Assembly (NCBI GenBank): GCA_051269965.1
Contig: JBNMFK010000003.1
Coordinates: 1 to 29,195, forward strand
From: Arcticibacterium sp051269965
Lineage (GTDB): Bacteria > Bacteroidota > Bacteroidia > Cytophagales > Spirosomataceae
Direction: 5' to 3'
DNA: 29,195 nt
The notes under the pieces are model-generated. The model saw nothing but the letters and a program-made list of their open reading frames with translations, was not told where the DNA came from and searched no databases. Made by a program: the position numbers and the translations under genes. Below, piece after piece: positions 16,550 through 24,712 of the stretch. Numbering within the stretch: position 1 is the stretch's first letter; each line of letters begins with the position of its first letter.

Positions 16550-16939
16550 TTAACCCTCGTAAAACTCTAAAGGTAAACCGTCGGGATCCGCAAAAAAAGT
16601 AAAACGTTTTCCTGTAAACTCATCTATCCTGATAGGCTCTGCCTCTATATGATGCTTCTCTAAATGTGCTATCGCAAACTCAATATCTTCTACCTCAAAA
16701 GCCAAGTGCCTTAGCCCAGCCGCTTCTGGCCTAGAAACCCGTTTTGGAGGATTTAGAAAAGAGAAAAGCTCTATGACATACTCCCTATCCAAAGCCAGGT
16801 CTAATTTATACGAATCTCTTTCTGCTCTATAAACCTCTGACAATACCTCTAAACCAAGCACCTCTGTATAAAAGGTTTTTGATTTTGGATAATCAGAAGC
16901 GATGATAGCTATGTGATGGATTTTGCTAATAATCTTCAT
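16550..16939 (-). CDS. gloA2: YaeR/GloA2-type VOC (glyoxalase-like) protein
   Basis: This 129-residue protein follows E. coli YaeR almost end to end: 'HHIAIIASDYPKSKTFYTEV', 'SEVYRAERDSYKLDLAL', 'YVIELFSF', 'RPEAAGLRHLAFEV', 'KRFTFFADPDGLPLEFYEG'. VOC family metal ligands are at the expected places: H9, E57, H78 and E125. YaeR-type enzymes are metal-dependent VOC proteins related to glyoxalase I; the exact substrate is unproven. The frame is intact. A decayed partial copy of the same gene lies just upstream (17027-17185), indicating a past tandem duplication. The distance to the OmpA gene (89 bases) makes co-transcription possible but unproven. Confidence 0.9.
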   Translation of the reverse strand: MKIISKIHHIAIIASDYPKSKTFYTEVLGLEVLSEVYRAERDSYKLDLALDREYVIELFSFLNPPKRVSRPEAAGLRHLAFEVEDIEFAIAHLEKHHIEAEPIRIDEFTGKRFTFFADPDGLPLEFYEG

Positions 16940-17026
16940 ACGTCTAGATTACGAAAAAAAGGCCTCTTTACCATATTAAAAATCTGAATGTGGGTCATTC
17001 CATAACCTACCCATTCGCCAACTAAG

Positions 17027-17185
17027 TTAGAATACGTCAGTTATTGAACCTAATTGACGTACCATGCACGTCGATTCGTATTCTCGAATGAACGCGTAAG
17101 CAAATACCTCCGAAGATATAGTTTTTGATTTTGAAAAATCAGAGGTAATGATGGCTATATGATGGAATCTGCTGACTAATTTCAC
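17027..17185 (-). pseudogene. Truncated, decayed duplicate of the adjacent VOC gene
   Basis: From codon 12 of an open minus-strand frame (GTG at 17185) the reading is VKLVSRFHHIAIITSDFSKS then KTISSEVFAYAF. The intact neighbour reads MKIISKIHHIAIIASDYPKS then KTFYTEVLGLEV. That is about half identical over 32 codons, including both adjacent His residues. Similarity fades after that and the frame stops at 17027, so the remaining three quarters of the gene, with three of the four metal ligands, are missing. It is most likely the relic of a tandem duplication. It still has open reading but no useful domain. Confidence 0.7.
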
Positions 17186-17363
17186 CTCGTTAGCTTCCGA
17201 CAAAAAGTTAACGAGCAAGTAGGCTCAAATTCGAAAAACGATTTGGATTAGGTTTCTAGAGTGTTACTTGTAGTAATCGGTAAAGCGAATTTATCTAATT
17301 ACACATTTCCCATTTAAAAGGTAATCATGTCTTAAATTGTTGGGTTCTATTCAAGACGCTTTT

Positions 17364-18401
17364 ATGAAAAATGTAGGTTTTGTTTATTAAATCCTGCTAA
17401 CAAAAGAAATTCACACATTATTTCGAAGTTTTTAGGCAAAGGATTGTTCCGAACTACTTCACATCGTTACTCAATTGAAGTTGGCCCTAATGGGATAAAT
17501 CGAATGGTTCAAGACACTACGAAGAAAGACCATTTATTTTCCAGCAATTGTGAGAAAAGAATGGAAATTCTAGAAACCTTTTTCTCAAAACAACTTAAGG
17601 AAATATTAGGATACAAAGACCATAGTGAAAAATTTAAAACTCAAAGCTTAGCCGGACAAGAGTGCTTGATTCCTAAAGAATTAAAAGCTTCTTGCTATCA
17701 CCTTTTCTTTTATTTACAGAGCTGGCGAGTTTCAATTTCGTCATCAAGAAATTATATTAATTACAAACTTCCTGAAAAAACTGAAAATGATCTAAGAGAA
17801 TTCCTCAACCATAACTTAAGGCTCAGACACAAAGACCTCATTTTACATTTAACAACAATCCCCTCCTGCCCTAATATTGTAAATTGTTTGCTATGCCTCA
17901 AGAAATAAATGAAACTACTAGAGGAGTATTCACAGCTTTTGAATTTGCTAAAGATTCATTTCTAATAATCGTCATGAATTTCGCATTCCTGTTATTTACA
18001 AGTCAGAATACTATTCAACCAGCTTATAGGCTTTTTGGCAGGTCTTCAATCTTGGTTTAAAAATCTGGCTGACGAAATGATTTCGGAAAAAATATGAATG
18101 AAAGCTGAGTCTCTTTTTTGCAAAAACATCGATTCTAGATTTTCATTTTTCATACGGTTCAATTATTAAACATCATTACAAAAAAAGAAAAATTGACTCT
18201 TATAGTTGTGAGAAATCAAAAATATACTGCGTCAAGCAAATAGAATTAAGTGAGAAGGTAAAAAAAGCCTTTCACTCAGAACCTTGGTTTAGTTCATTAC
18301 CTAGATATTTTGGTTATGAACAATTGACAATAATACGAGAGAAAGAAAAAAAACTTGAAGACGCCATTGAACTTTGTCTGAAAGCAAAAGAACAGGGGTG
18401 A
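17364..18401 (+). pseudogene. Remnant of a Cys-pair 'SHII-KF' type protein gene broken into several frames
   Basis: Frames join into a protein only if indels are assumed. From an ATG at 17364 the expected M-K-K-C-R-F-C requires one more A in the A5 run (17367-17371); the frame then gives CRFCLLNPANKRNSHIISKF, 'VQDTTKKDHLFSSNCEKRME' and ends at 17908. A one-base loss near 17896 leads to MPQEINETTRGVFTAFEFAK and 'DSFLIIVMNFAFLLFT' (stop 18060). Another shift gives 'GFLAGLQSWFKNLADEMISE' (stop 18097). A further frame, about 18102-18401, has coding-like composition without a start. The CxxC, SHII-KF and NCE elements resemble HNH-like hypothetical proteins; the second Cys pair is incomplete (Ser for Cys in SSNC). 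I assign no function. Whether the final frame belonged to the same gene is uncertain. Confidence 0.55.
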
Positions 18402-18580
18402 AATTCTAATTATGACAAAATCTAGATAAAAAAGTGATTGATAAGATTGATTATAGCTTTATTTACATTCCAAATTCCAGAGGTTTATTTATGTACTAAA
18501 ACTAACCAGAAACACGTTAGAAGTCAGAAAAAACTTGATGTAAATCATCGGTAATCATCATCTCAAAGAAATCGAAACAA

Positions 18581-19612
18581 ATGAAACTAAACCTCCTCAC
18601 CCTCAAAAGCCTTTTATTCTTATTCATCTTCATAACGTCCTGTACCTACGAAGAAGACATTGATCCTTTAGAAACTGACAATAGGTCTAGTATCCAAACA
18701 TTTGGCATTAGGCATGATAAATCTCTTTCTGACTATGAAGCTGTGGGGGCAAACAGTACGCCTTATAATACTACTGCGTACCCAGACTTTTCTTCGGTGG
18801 TTAGTTTTACCTACAGCCTTGACGGTTCTTCTGATGCTGAGTTTGTAGCAAGTGGTGTTTTAGTGGCCCCAAACTGGATTTTAACCGCCGGTCATAACTT
18901 TTTCGTAGCAGATGAGCAGTCAAACCCTGCACCGGCCTCTGGCATTTCCATTCATATTGGGAATGACCCAAATAATCCAGAACAGGTTTTAACCGCGGTT
19001 CAGCTTGTGTTTCACCCTACATGGTTTGATGAGAACGAAGTGGTGGCCAGAGGAAACGATTTCTGTCTAGTAAGGCTTTCTGCTTCACCTTTTGGAATAA
19101 GCTCAGCACCTCTTAATCGTTCTTTGGACGAGCCTGTAGGGTCTACCGTATGGCATAGCGGCTTTGGCGACTACTCCCAGCAAGCAAATCAAGATAAGGA
19201 TGCCTACTCCAAAAGGCATGCGATGGAGAATATTTTGGATAGAAAGGTTTCTGGAATAAGCACCACGAATAAGAATGGAGAAATTTACATAGGAGGTCTT
19301 GTAGCTTTTGATTTTGATTCACCAGACGGCACCATTAATTCTCTGGGAGATGATTTCATTTCTAGTGACGAGCCTCTTTTAGGGACAGGAACGAGTGACG
19401 CTACAGCTCTTGAGCTAGAAGGAGGAACGGTAGAAGGAGATAGCGGCGGACCGCTTTGGGCAAGAATAAATAACCAGTGGCAGGTGATAGGAATTCTCTC
19501 AGGAGGAGCAGATGCACCCATTGAAGGACATAAAGATGCCAGCTATGGTGATATTAGCGTTTACACCCGTGTATCTACTAGCATGGCATGGATTGACTCT
19601 GTGATAAAGTAA
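18581..19612 (+). CDS. Trypsin-like (S1 family) serine protease, predicted lipoprotein
   Basis: The 343-residue product has a lipoprotein signal: a hydrophobic stretch then ITSC with the modified Cys at 21, so it is predicted to be anchored by lipid after export. The catalytic triad is visible: H105 in 'WILTAGHNFF', D160 in 'GNDFCLVRL' and S288 in 'EGDSGGPLW'. Surrounding S1 hallmarks are present, including 'GVLVAPNWILTAGH' and 'QVIGILSGG'. The substrate is unknown; an extracellular or periplasmic role is expected. It has no partner genes and follows the decayed stretch, with a 179-base gap before it. Confidence 0.88.
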   Translation: MKLNLLTLKSLLFLFIFITSCTYEEDIDPLETDNRSSIQTFGIRHDKSLSDYEAVGANSTPYNTTAYPDFSSVVSFTYSLDGSSDAEFVASGVLVAPNWILTAGHNFFVADEQSNPAPASGISIHIGNDPNNPEQVLTAVQLVFHPTWFDENEVVARGNDFCLVRLSASPFGISSAPLNRSLDEPVGSTVWHSGFGDYSQQANQDKDAYSKRHAMENILDRKVSGISTTNKNGEIYIGGLVAFDFDSPDGTINSLGDDFISSDEPLLGTGTSDATALELEGGTVEGDSGGPLWARINNQWQVIGILSGGADAPIEGHKDASYGDISVYTRVSTSMAWIDSVIK

Positions 19613-19845
19613 AATGTTGGTTACTTTTGCGTTAATATTTAGCTATACTTTGGACTAAAATTAAGCAAAAAAGCTTCATTGACACGTCATGTCCGCAACG
19701 ATCAGTCCTAGGCCTTACCCACCATATTTTGATTATGCACTAACGAGTCGCTGCGAAAACCCATCTTGATTCGTTACCAAAATAAACTTGCACAGTATTT
19801 TGGCAAAAGAATAAATACATAGTTTTAAAAGACCCCAATAAATCC

Positions 19846-20538
19846 TTAAGTAAAATCAGACCCAATCATTTTTTGGAAGTCTTTCATACTACCCATCATC
19901 ACTAAGATATCGGACTCGTCAAATTCATATATAGGGTCAAGAATCATGTCAACCGTAGCGTATTTGCTTATCATGCCAATAAGATTCTTTTTTGACTCAA
20001 ACTTCTTAATCGCAATGAGTTTCAGGCCATAAGTGCTGAAGAAATCAATGTTGCCTGATGTTCTTCCCAAATACCGCTTAGGCACCTCTATCTCTAAAAT
20101 ACTGCACGTTTCGGAAAGGTCAAAAGACTCTATTACTCCGCTTAACTCTAGCTGTTTGGCAAACTGCTCTGCAGCTATTTTCTCTGGATTAAAAATAGTT
20201 TCTATGCCGATAGACTCCAACACTGTTTGATGCAGAGGGTTTATCGCTCTACTTATGATAGACTTGGCATTGTGTTGCTTTATTAGAGCTGTCGTTAAGA
20301 TAGAGGCCCCTACATCCTCCCCTATTGCCACTATCACTTGGTCCGCATCATGAATTGGTAGCGAGTTCAACGAGCCTGGCCTCGAAGAGTCTAAACAAAT
20401 GGTATGAGTTATTTTATTTTTATACTGCTCCACTATTTCTAGGCGATTGTCTACCCCAAAAACCTCATGCCCGATGGACGTAAGACGAGTAGCCAACGTA
20501 GAACCAAAATTTCCAAGACCTATGATGATGTATTTCAT
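19846..20538 (-). CDS. ktrA: KtrA/TrkA-type potassium-channel regulatory (RCK) protein
   Basis: The 230-residue cytoplasmic protein has one RCK N domain: a Rossmann fold with 'IIGLGNFGS' (G7, G9, G12) and the acidic D30 after the second strand, where nucleotide is bound. This is followed at about 135-225 by an RCK C domain ('ILEIEVPKRYLG', 'YEFDESDILVMMGS'). A single RCK pair and 230 residues fit KtrA rather than the double-length TrkA. Nucleotide binding is known to gate the membrane partner. The gene starts 12 bases after the stop of the KtrB-type gene on the same strand, so the two form a transporter operon. The symbol is by similarity; TrkA is the alternative name. Confidence 0.9.
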   Translation of the reverse strand: MKYIIIGLGNFGSTLATRLTSIGHEVFGVDNRLEIVEQYKNKITHTICLDSSRPGSLNSLPIHDADQVIVAIGEDVGASILTTALIKQHNAKSIISRAINPLHQTVLESIGIETIFNPEKIAAEQFAKQLELSGVIESFDLSETCSILEIEVPKRYLGRTSGNIDFFSTYGLKLIAIKKFESKKNLIGMISKYATVDMILDPIYEFDESDILVMMGSMKDFQKMIGSDFT

Positions 20539-20550
20539 ATTAACTTCTTA

Positions 20551-22353
20551 TCAAACAATTAAAACATTCTCCTTAGGGAATTGATGAGTATTGCCGTGCA
20601 TTTTCTTAAAGACACCAAACAACAATGTAAACATCCCTACCCTACCCAAAAACATAGTTACTATTAAAACCAACTTAGAGGCCGTACATAGCTCGGGCGT
20701 AAGATTCATGGATAACCCTACTGTACTGTAAGCCGAAAAGCACTCAAAAGCAATGCGTGTAAGTTCAATATCAGGTTCCAAAACACTTATCAAAAATACA
20801 GAAAGGCCAATAATAAGGAGCGATAAAAAGATGACCGCAAAGGCTCTGGAAATAGAGGAAGACGTTATCTCTCTTTTGAAAATATCTACACGGGTCTTGC
20901 CTCTGGCTAATGAAACTATATTAGAAATGGCAATGGCAAAGGTGGTCGTTTTAATCCCTCCACCCGTACTGCTAGGTGATGAACCAATCCACATCAGTAA
21001 CAGATATATCAATACTGTACCCTGCATCATACCTCCCATATCAATGGTGTTAAACCCCGCTGTCCTGGGAGTAACAGATCCAAAAAAAGCCTGTACAGAT
21101 TTCCCAAAAAGAGAAGGATGATCAAGCAGCGAATTATTGTATTCGGTAATGAAATAAAGTACCGTACCTACGGCCAATAGAATACCTGTGGTGCTAAGGA
21201 CAAGCCTAGAATGCACATTGATATTTCTAGCCAAAAAGATAAATCTCTCTTTAAAGAATAACCATCTAAAAAAACTTCTAAACCAAGCTTTGAGCATGTC
21301 ATAGATATCTATCATGACAGGAAAGCCCAGTCCTCCAAAAATAACTAAGAAACATATCACAAGCTGAAAGGGATAGTTGAATCTAAATGCATCATTAAAT
21401 AGCCCGCCTGATAAGGTGCTAAAACCTGCATTACAGAAAGCTGAAATGGAATGAAAAATTGAAAACATCCATGACTCTCTACTCGATGTGAAAAAGGTTT
21501 CATTACTCACAAAATGAATAAAAAATATACCTATTAACTCCATAATAAAGGTATAGCCTAATATTTTAAGGAGTGTACCAAATAGCGAATTTGGCTTATC
21601 TGCTTGTATGATGTCTGATAAAATAAGATGATTTCTAAAAGACATTCCTCCTTTAAAAAGAATGGCGAAGAAGTTTGTAAACGTCATGAGACCAAGGCCT
21701 CCTATCTGTATCAAAACCAATAAGACGTCTTGGCCAATGACAGAAAAGGCAGATGACGTATCAACTACAGTTAGGCCCGTTACACACACCGCACTCGTGG
21801 CCGTAAATAAGGCGTCTATAAAGCTTAAATCTTCCGTAGATACATCTGGAATGAGTAAAAGAGCTGTTCCTACAAAAATCAGCATTAGAAAGCTTACTAC
21901 AAAAATACTAGAAGGCGTGGCCTTTTTCCCGTGAAAAATGGACCCCTCCCGCATAACTCTCACCACAAAAAAGATGCTGAGAAGCATGTACAAAAACCAG
22001 CTTTCATCTAAAAGTGGAAATTTGGTTTTAAGCTGTAGATATGCATAAAGTAGCCCTGCAAAAATTAAGTCGGGAAAGTAATGTCTGTCAAAGATCTTGA
22101 CATTTTTCCTAATAAAATTCTCAATAATCCATTTACCCAGATACATCAGCATGATTATTAAGGGCAACTCCCTTAAAATAACATCTACCCGTTTATATAT
22201 GTTTAGTTCTTTAGGAAAGGCTATTTGGTATATCACCAAAGTAAAAGCAAGAAAGAGTACTAAAAAGATAGCTCTTTCAAACCTTGTGAGCACAGGGTCT
22301 TTCATGAGGATGAGCCTGTCCCAAAAATCTACTAAATAATGTTTTAGTTTCAC
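20551..22353 (-). CDS. ktrB: TrkH/KtrB-type potassium uptake channel subunit
   Basis: The 600-residue inner-membrane protein has the four pore-loop repeats of the SKT superfamily with their conserved Gly: VCVTGLT (G193), FCNAGFS (G310), TPRTAGFNT (G433) and YSTVGLS (G546). Between the third and fourth loops lies the glycine/serine gating loop 'SSPSSTGGGIKTTT' (458-471). About 140 N-terminal residues with several extra hydrophobic helices precede the core, longer than the classical short KtrB. Function: K+ (and Na+-linked) uptake, gated by the RCK subunit encoded next. It begins 32 bases after the stop of the amino-acid dehydrogenase, so it may be on the hydroxyproline transcript. Confidence 0.9.
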   Translation of the reverse strand: MKLKHYLVDFWDRLILMKDPVLTRFERAIFLVLFLAFTLVIYQIAFPKELNIYKRVDVILRELPLIIMLMYLGKWIIENFIRKNVKIFDRHYFPDLIFAGLLYAYLQLKTKFPLLDESWFLYMLLSIFFVVRVMREGSIFHGKKATPSSIFVVSFLMLIFVGTALLLIPDVSTEDLSFIDALFTATSAVCVTGLTVVDTSSAFSVIGQDVLLVLIQIGGLGLMTFTNFFAILFKGGMSFRNHLILSDIIQADKPNSLFGTLLKILGYTFIMELIGIFFIHFVSNETFFTSSRESWMFSIFHSISAFCNAGFSTLSGGLFNDAFRFNYPFQLVICFLVIFGGLGFPVMIDIYDMLKAWFRSFFRWLFFKERFIFLARNINVHSRLVLSTTGILLAVGTVLYFITEYNNSLLDHPSLFGKSVQAFFGSVTPRTAGFNTIDMGGMMQGTVLIYLLLMWIGSSPSSTGGGIKTTTFAIAISNIVSLARGKTRVDIFKREITSSSISRAFAVIFLSLLIIGLSVFLISVLEPDIELTRIAFECFSAYSTVGLSMNLTPELCTASKLVLIVTMFLGRVGMFTLLFGVFKKMHGNTHQFPKENVLIV

Positions 22354-22385
22354 GTATGGAATTAATCTGCCGCCAAGTTAGGGAT

Positions 22386-23645
22386 TCATTTGCCAAATCT
22401 ATTTGGATTGAATAAGTCGTCCGCTTTTTGAGGGGCTTTATTCCTGATAATTTTAGCCACTTTTTGTCCTGTACCAGTACCTAAACTAATACCTAGCATA
22501 GCATGCCCAGTGGCCACTGTCAAATTGCTAAAAGTATCCGATCGGCCAATATACGGCAAACCATCAGGCGAGCAGGGTCTTAAGCCATGCCAAATACGGT
22601 CTACTTCTGGAGATTGAATATTACTTTCAGGGTAATAGCGTCTTCCTGCATGTGCTATCGCCTCTACTCTTTTTATTTCTATTTTATCATTATGGCCTGA
22701 GAACTCCATAGTACCAGCAAAACGTACAGACTTATCCTGAAAAGGTGTGACCGCCACTTTGGCTTCACACAAAATAGCTGGGTGAAAAATCCTTTTATCG
22801 ATAGTCTGCCTCTCCATAAAACTATATCCTTTCCCAGCCTCAATGGGCATATTGAGTTTCAAGATCTTGGCTAGTTCACCAGACCAGCTTCCCGCTGCTA
22901 AAACAAGCTCTTCTATTTCTATTTCTTCTATGCCATGTCCTTTCTTATTTATGGTAATACTTTTGATTTTACCTTTATTAAAAGCTGCTTTTGTCAAAAC
23001 GGCATTATTGGTAAATAAGACACCATTGGCTTTCAAGAAGCTTTTCAAGCTACTTATCAACTTCTGAGGATTACAATGGGCATCGTTCGGATAAAAAACA
23101 CCTCCCTTCACATCAGGCCTACTTTCATATTCTAATTCATGTACACCCTGTCTATCTAAAATGGATGCTTTCATCCCTAATTCATGAGCCTTATTGACTA
23201 CACCAATTTCATCCTCAAGGGTGTGCCCGGTTTGACAAAGCATGAGTAATCCTTTTGTTTCAAAGTCTAAATCTAAATCCTCTGTTTCCTGATAGAGAAT
23301 CTTACTCTCCCATATAAATTTTTGAAGAACAGGCATGGCAGCATTAGCTTTTTTTTGAGTTGCAGATAAGGCAAACTTTAAAGCCCAATTCAGAAAATCC
23401 AAGTCTAATCTTGGCTTTGCATAAAAAGGACTTGTGCTGTCAAACATCCATTTTATAGCTTTTATAACCATACCCGGAGCTGCAAGAGGCACAAAATGGC
23501 TCGGTACTATCATTCCTGCGTTTTGAAATGAGCAGCCTTCATTACCTTCCGACTGGTCTATAAGCTCTACTTCATAACCCTCTTTTACCAAATAGTAGGC
23601 AGAAAAAAGTCCAATAATTCCGGAACCAATAATGTGTACTTTCAT
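22386..23645 (-). CDS. FAD-dependent D-amino-acid/hydroxyproline dehydrogenase (DadA-like)
   Basis: This 419-residue flavoenzyme of the DAO/DadA family has an FAD-binding start 'VHIIGSGIIGLFSAYYLV' (GxGxxG, G7-G12) and the family's C-terminal pattern 'GLRPCSPDGLPYIGRSD' then 'NLTVATGHAMLG'. Next to an epimerase and a DHDPS-family deaminase, its most likely substrate is cis-4-hydroxy-D-proline, giving Δ1-pyrroline-4-hydroxy-2-carboxylate; electrons would pass to the respiratory chain. The start is the ATG at 23645, one base after the epimerase stop (23647). D-amino-acid dehydrogenase with another substrate is possible. The frame is complete. Confidence 0.85.
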   Translation of the reverse strand: MKVHIIGSGIIGLFSAYYLVKEGYEVELIDQSEGNEGCSFQNAGMIVPSHFVPLAAPGMVIKAIKWMFDSTSPFYAKPRLDLDFLNWALKFALSATQKKANAAMPVLQKFIWESKILYQETEDLDLDFETKGLLMLCQTGHTLEDEIGVVNKAHELGMKASILDRQGVHELEYESRPDVKGGVFYPNDAHCNPQKLISSLKSFLKANGVLFTNNAVLTKAAFNKGKIKSITINKKGHGIEEIEIEELVLAAGSWSGELAKILKLNMPIEAGKGYSFMERQTIDKRIFHPAILCEAKVAVTPFQDKSVRFAGTMEFSGHNDKIEIKRVEAIAHAGRRYYPESNIQSPEVDRIWHGLRPCSPDGLPYIGRSDTFSNLTVATGHAMLGISLGTGTGQKVAKIIRNKAPQKADDLFNPNRFGK

Positions 23646-23646
23646 C

Positions 23647-24711
23647 TTAAATCACTTGAAATCCCCCAGCATAGGGATCATCGTTTTTATCAATACTTAT
23701 TATATTTTCACCAATCACTTTCGCCCAGCCTTCTATAGAAGGAATGATAGCGTTACACCCTCCTACCTTAGTTACACCCTCTATCCTCCCGGTAAATCTA
23801 CTTCCAATGATACTTTCATGTATAAAACTATCCCCTTGTTTTAATTTACCTTTGGCTGCCCATTGAGCCATTCTTGCAGAGGTACCCGTACCACAGGGGG
23901 ACCTATCGATGGCCTTATCTCCATAAAAAACAGCATTTCTAGCCGTTGATGAAGTATCCAAAGGTTTCCCTGTCCATACAATATGACTCAAGCCTCTTAT
24001 ATTCTCATTTTCGGGGTGTATAAATTCCTGTTTTTTTCTTAGCAAAGCTCTTAGGTCTCTAGCCCAAGAAATAAGCTGCTCCGCACTATAGTTTTCAAGA
24101 CCAAAGAAATTTTGCTGCGTATCCACAATAGCATAAAAGTTTCCACCATAGGCTACATCTACACTAATTTTACCCAAAGGTGGGAAGTCAATTTCTAAAC
24201 CCTTTACTGCTAAAAAAGAAGGAATATTGGTCAGTTTTACACTTAAAACTTTTCCTTTTTCATCTTGAACATAGGACACATCTACTAATCCTGCTGGTGT
24301 CTCCATCCTAACTTTTCCGGGAACCTTTGGCTTGATAAGCCCATACTGAATTCCCGAAGTAATTGTACCAATGGTACCATGCCCACACATGGGTAAACAG
24401 CCACTAGTCTCTATAAACAAAACCCCAATATCATTCCTAGAATCTGAGGGGGGGTAAAGAATACTCCCAGACATCATATCATGACCTCTTGGCTCAAACA
24501 TCAAACCCAAGCGAATCCAATCGTAATTTTCAAGAAAGTCCTGCCTTTTTTCTGACATGGTTCTACCCTTTAAAATGGGTCCTCCTTTCACAATAAGACG
24601 AACAGGATTACCACAAGTATGAGCATCAACACAATAAAATAAATGACCATCAAGTCTTTTCTGATCAAAAAAGCTTTCAGCTACCTCCAGTTCTATTGGT
24701 GCCGTTCCCAT
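23647..24711 (-). CDS. lhpA: 4-Hydroxyproline 2-epimerase (proline racemase family)
   Basis: The 354-residue enzyme interconverts trans-4-hydroxy-L-proline and cis-4-hydroxy-D-proline using two Cys as acid and base. Both are present: C109 in 'MCGHGTIG' and C273 in 'SPCGTGTSAR', so it is a racemase/epimerase and not a dehydratase, where the second is Thr. The opening 'HTCGNPVRL' and 'GHDMMSGSILYPP' fit the hydroxyproline branch. The gene starts one base after the upstream deaminase stop and ends one base before the dehydrogenase start, so the three form one operon. Proline racemase activity is a lower-probability alternative. Known from family: cofactor-independent, cytoplasmic homodimer. Confidence 0.9.
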   Translation of the reverse strand: MGTAPIELEVAESFFDQKRLDGHLFYCVDAHTCGNPVRLIVKGGPILKGRTMSEKRQDFLENYDWIRLGLMFEPRGHDMMSGSILYPPSDSRNDIGVLFIETSGCLPMCGHGTIGTITSGIQYGLIKPKVPGKVRMETPAGLVDVSYVQDEKGKVLSVKLTNIPSFLAVKGLEIDFPPLGKISVDVAYGGNFYAIVDTQQNFFGLENYSAEQLISWARDLRALLRKKQEFIHPENENIRGLSHIVWTGKPLDTSSTARNAVFYGDKAIDRSPCGTGTSARMAQWAAKGKLKQGDSFIHESIIGSRFTGRIEGVTKVGGCNAIIPSIEGWAKVIGENIISIDKNDDPYAGGFQVI

Positions 24712-24712
24712 C

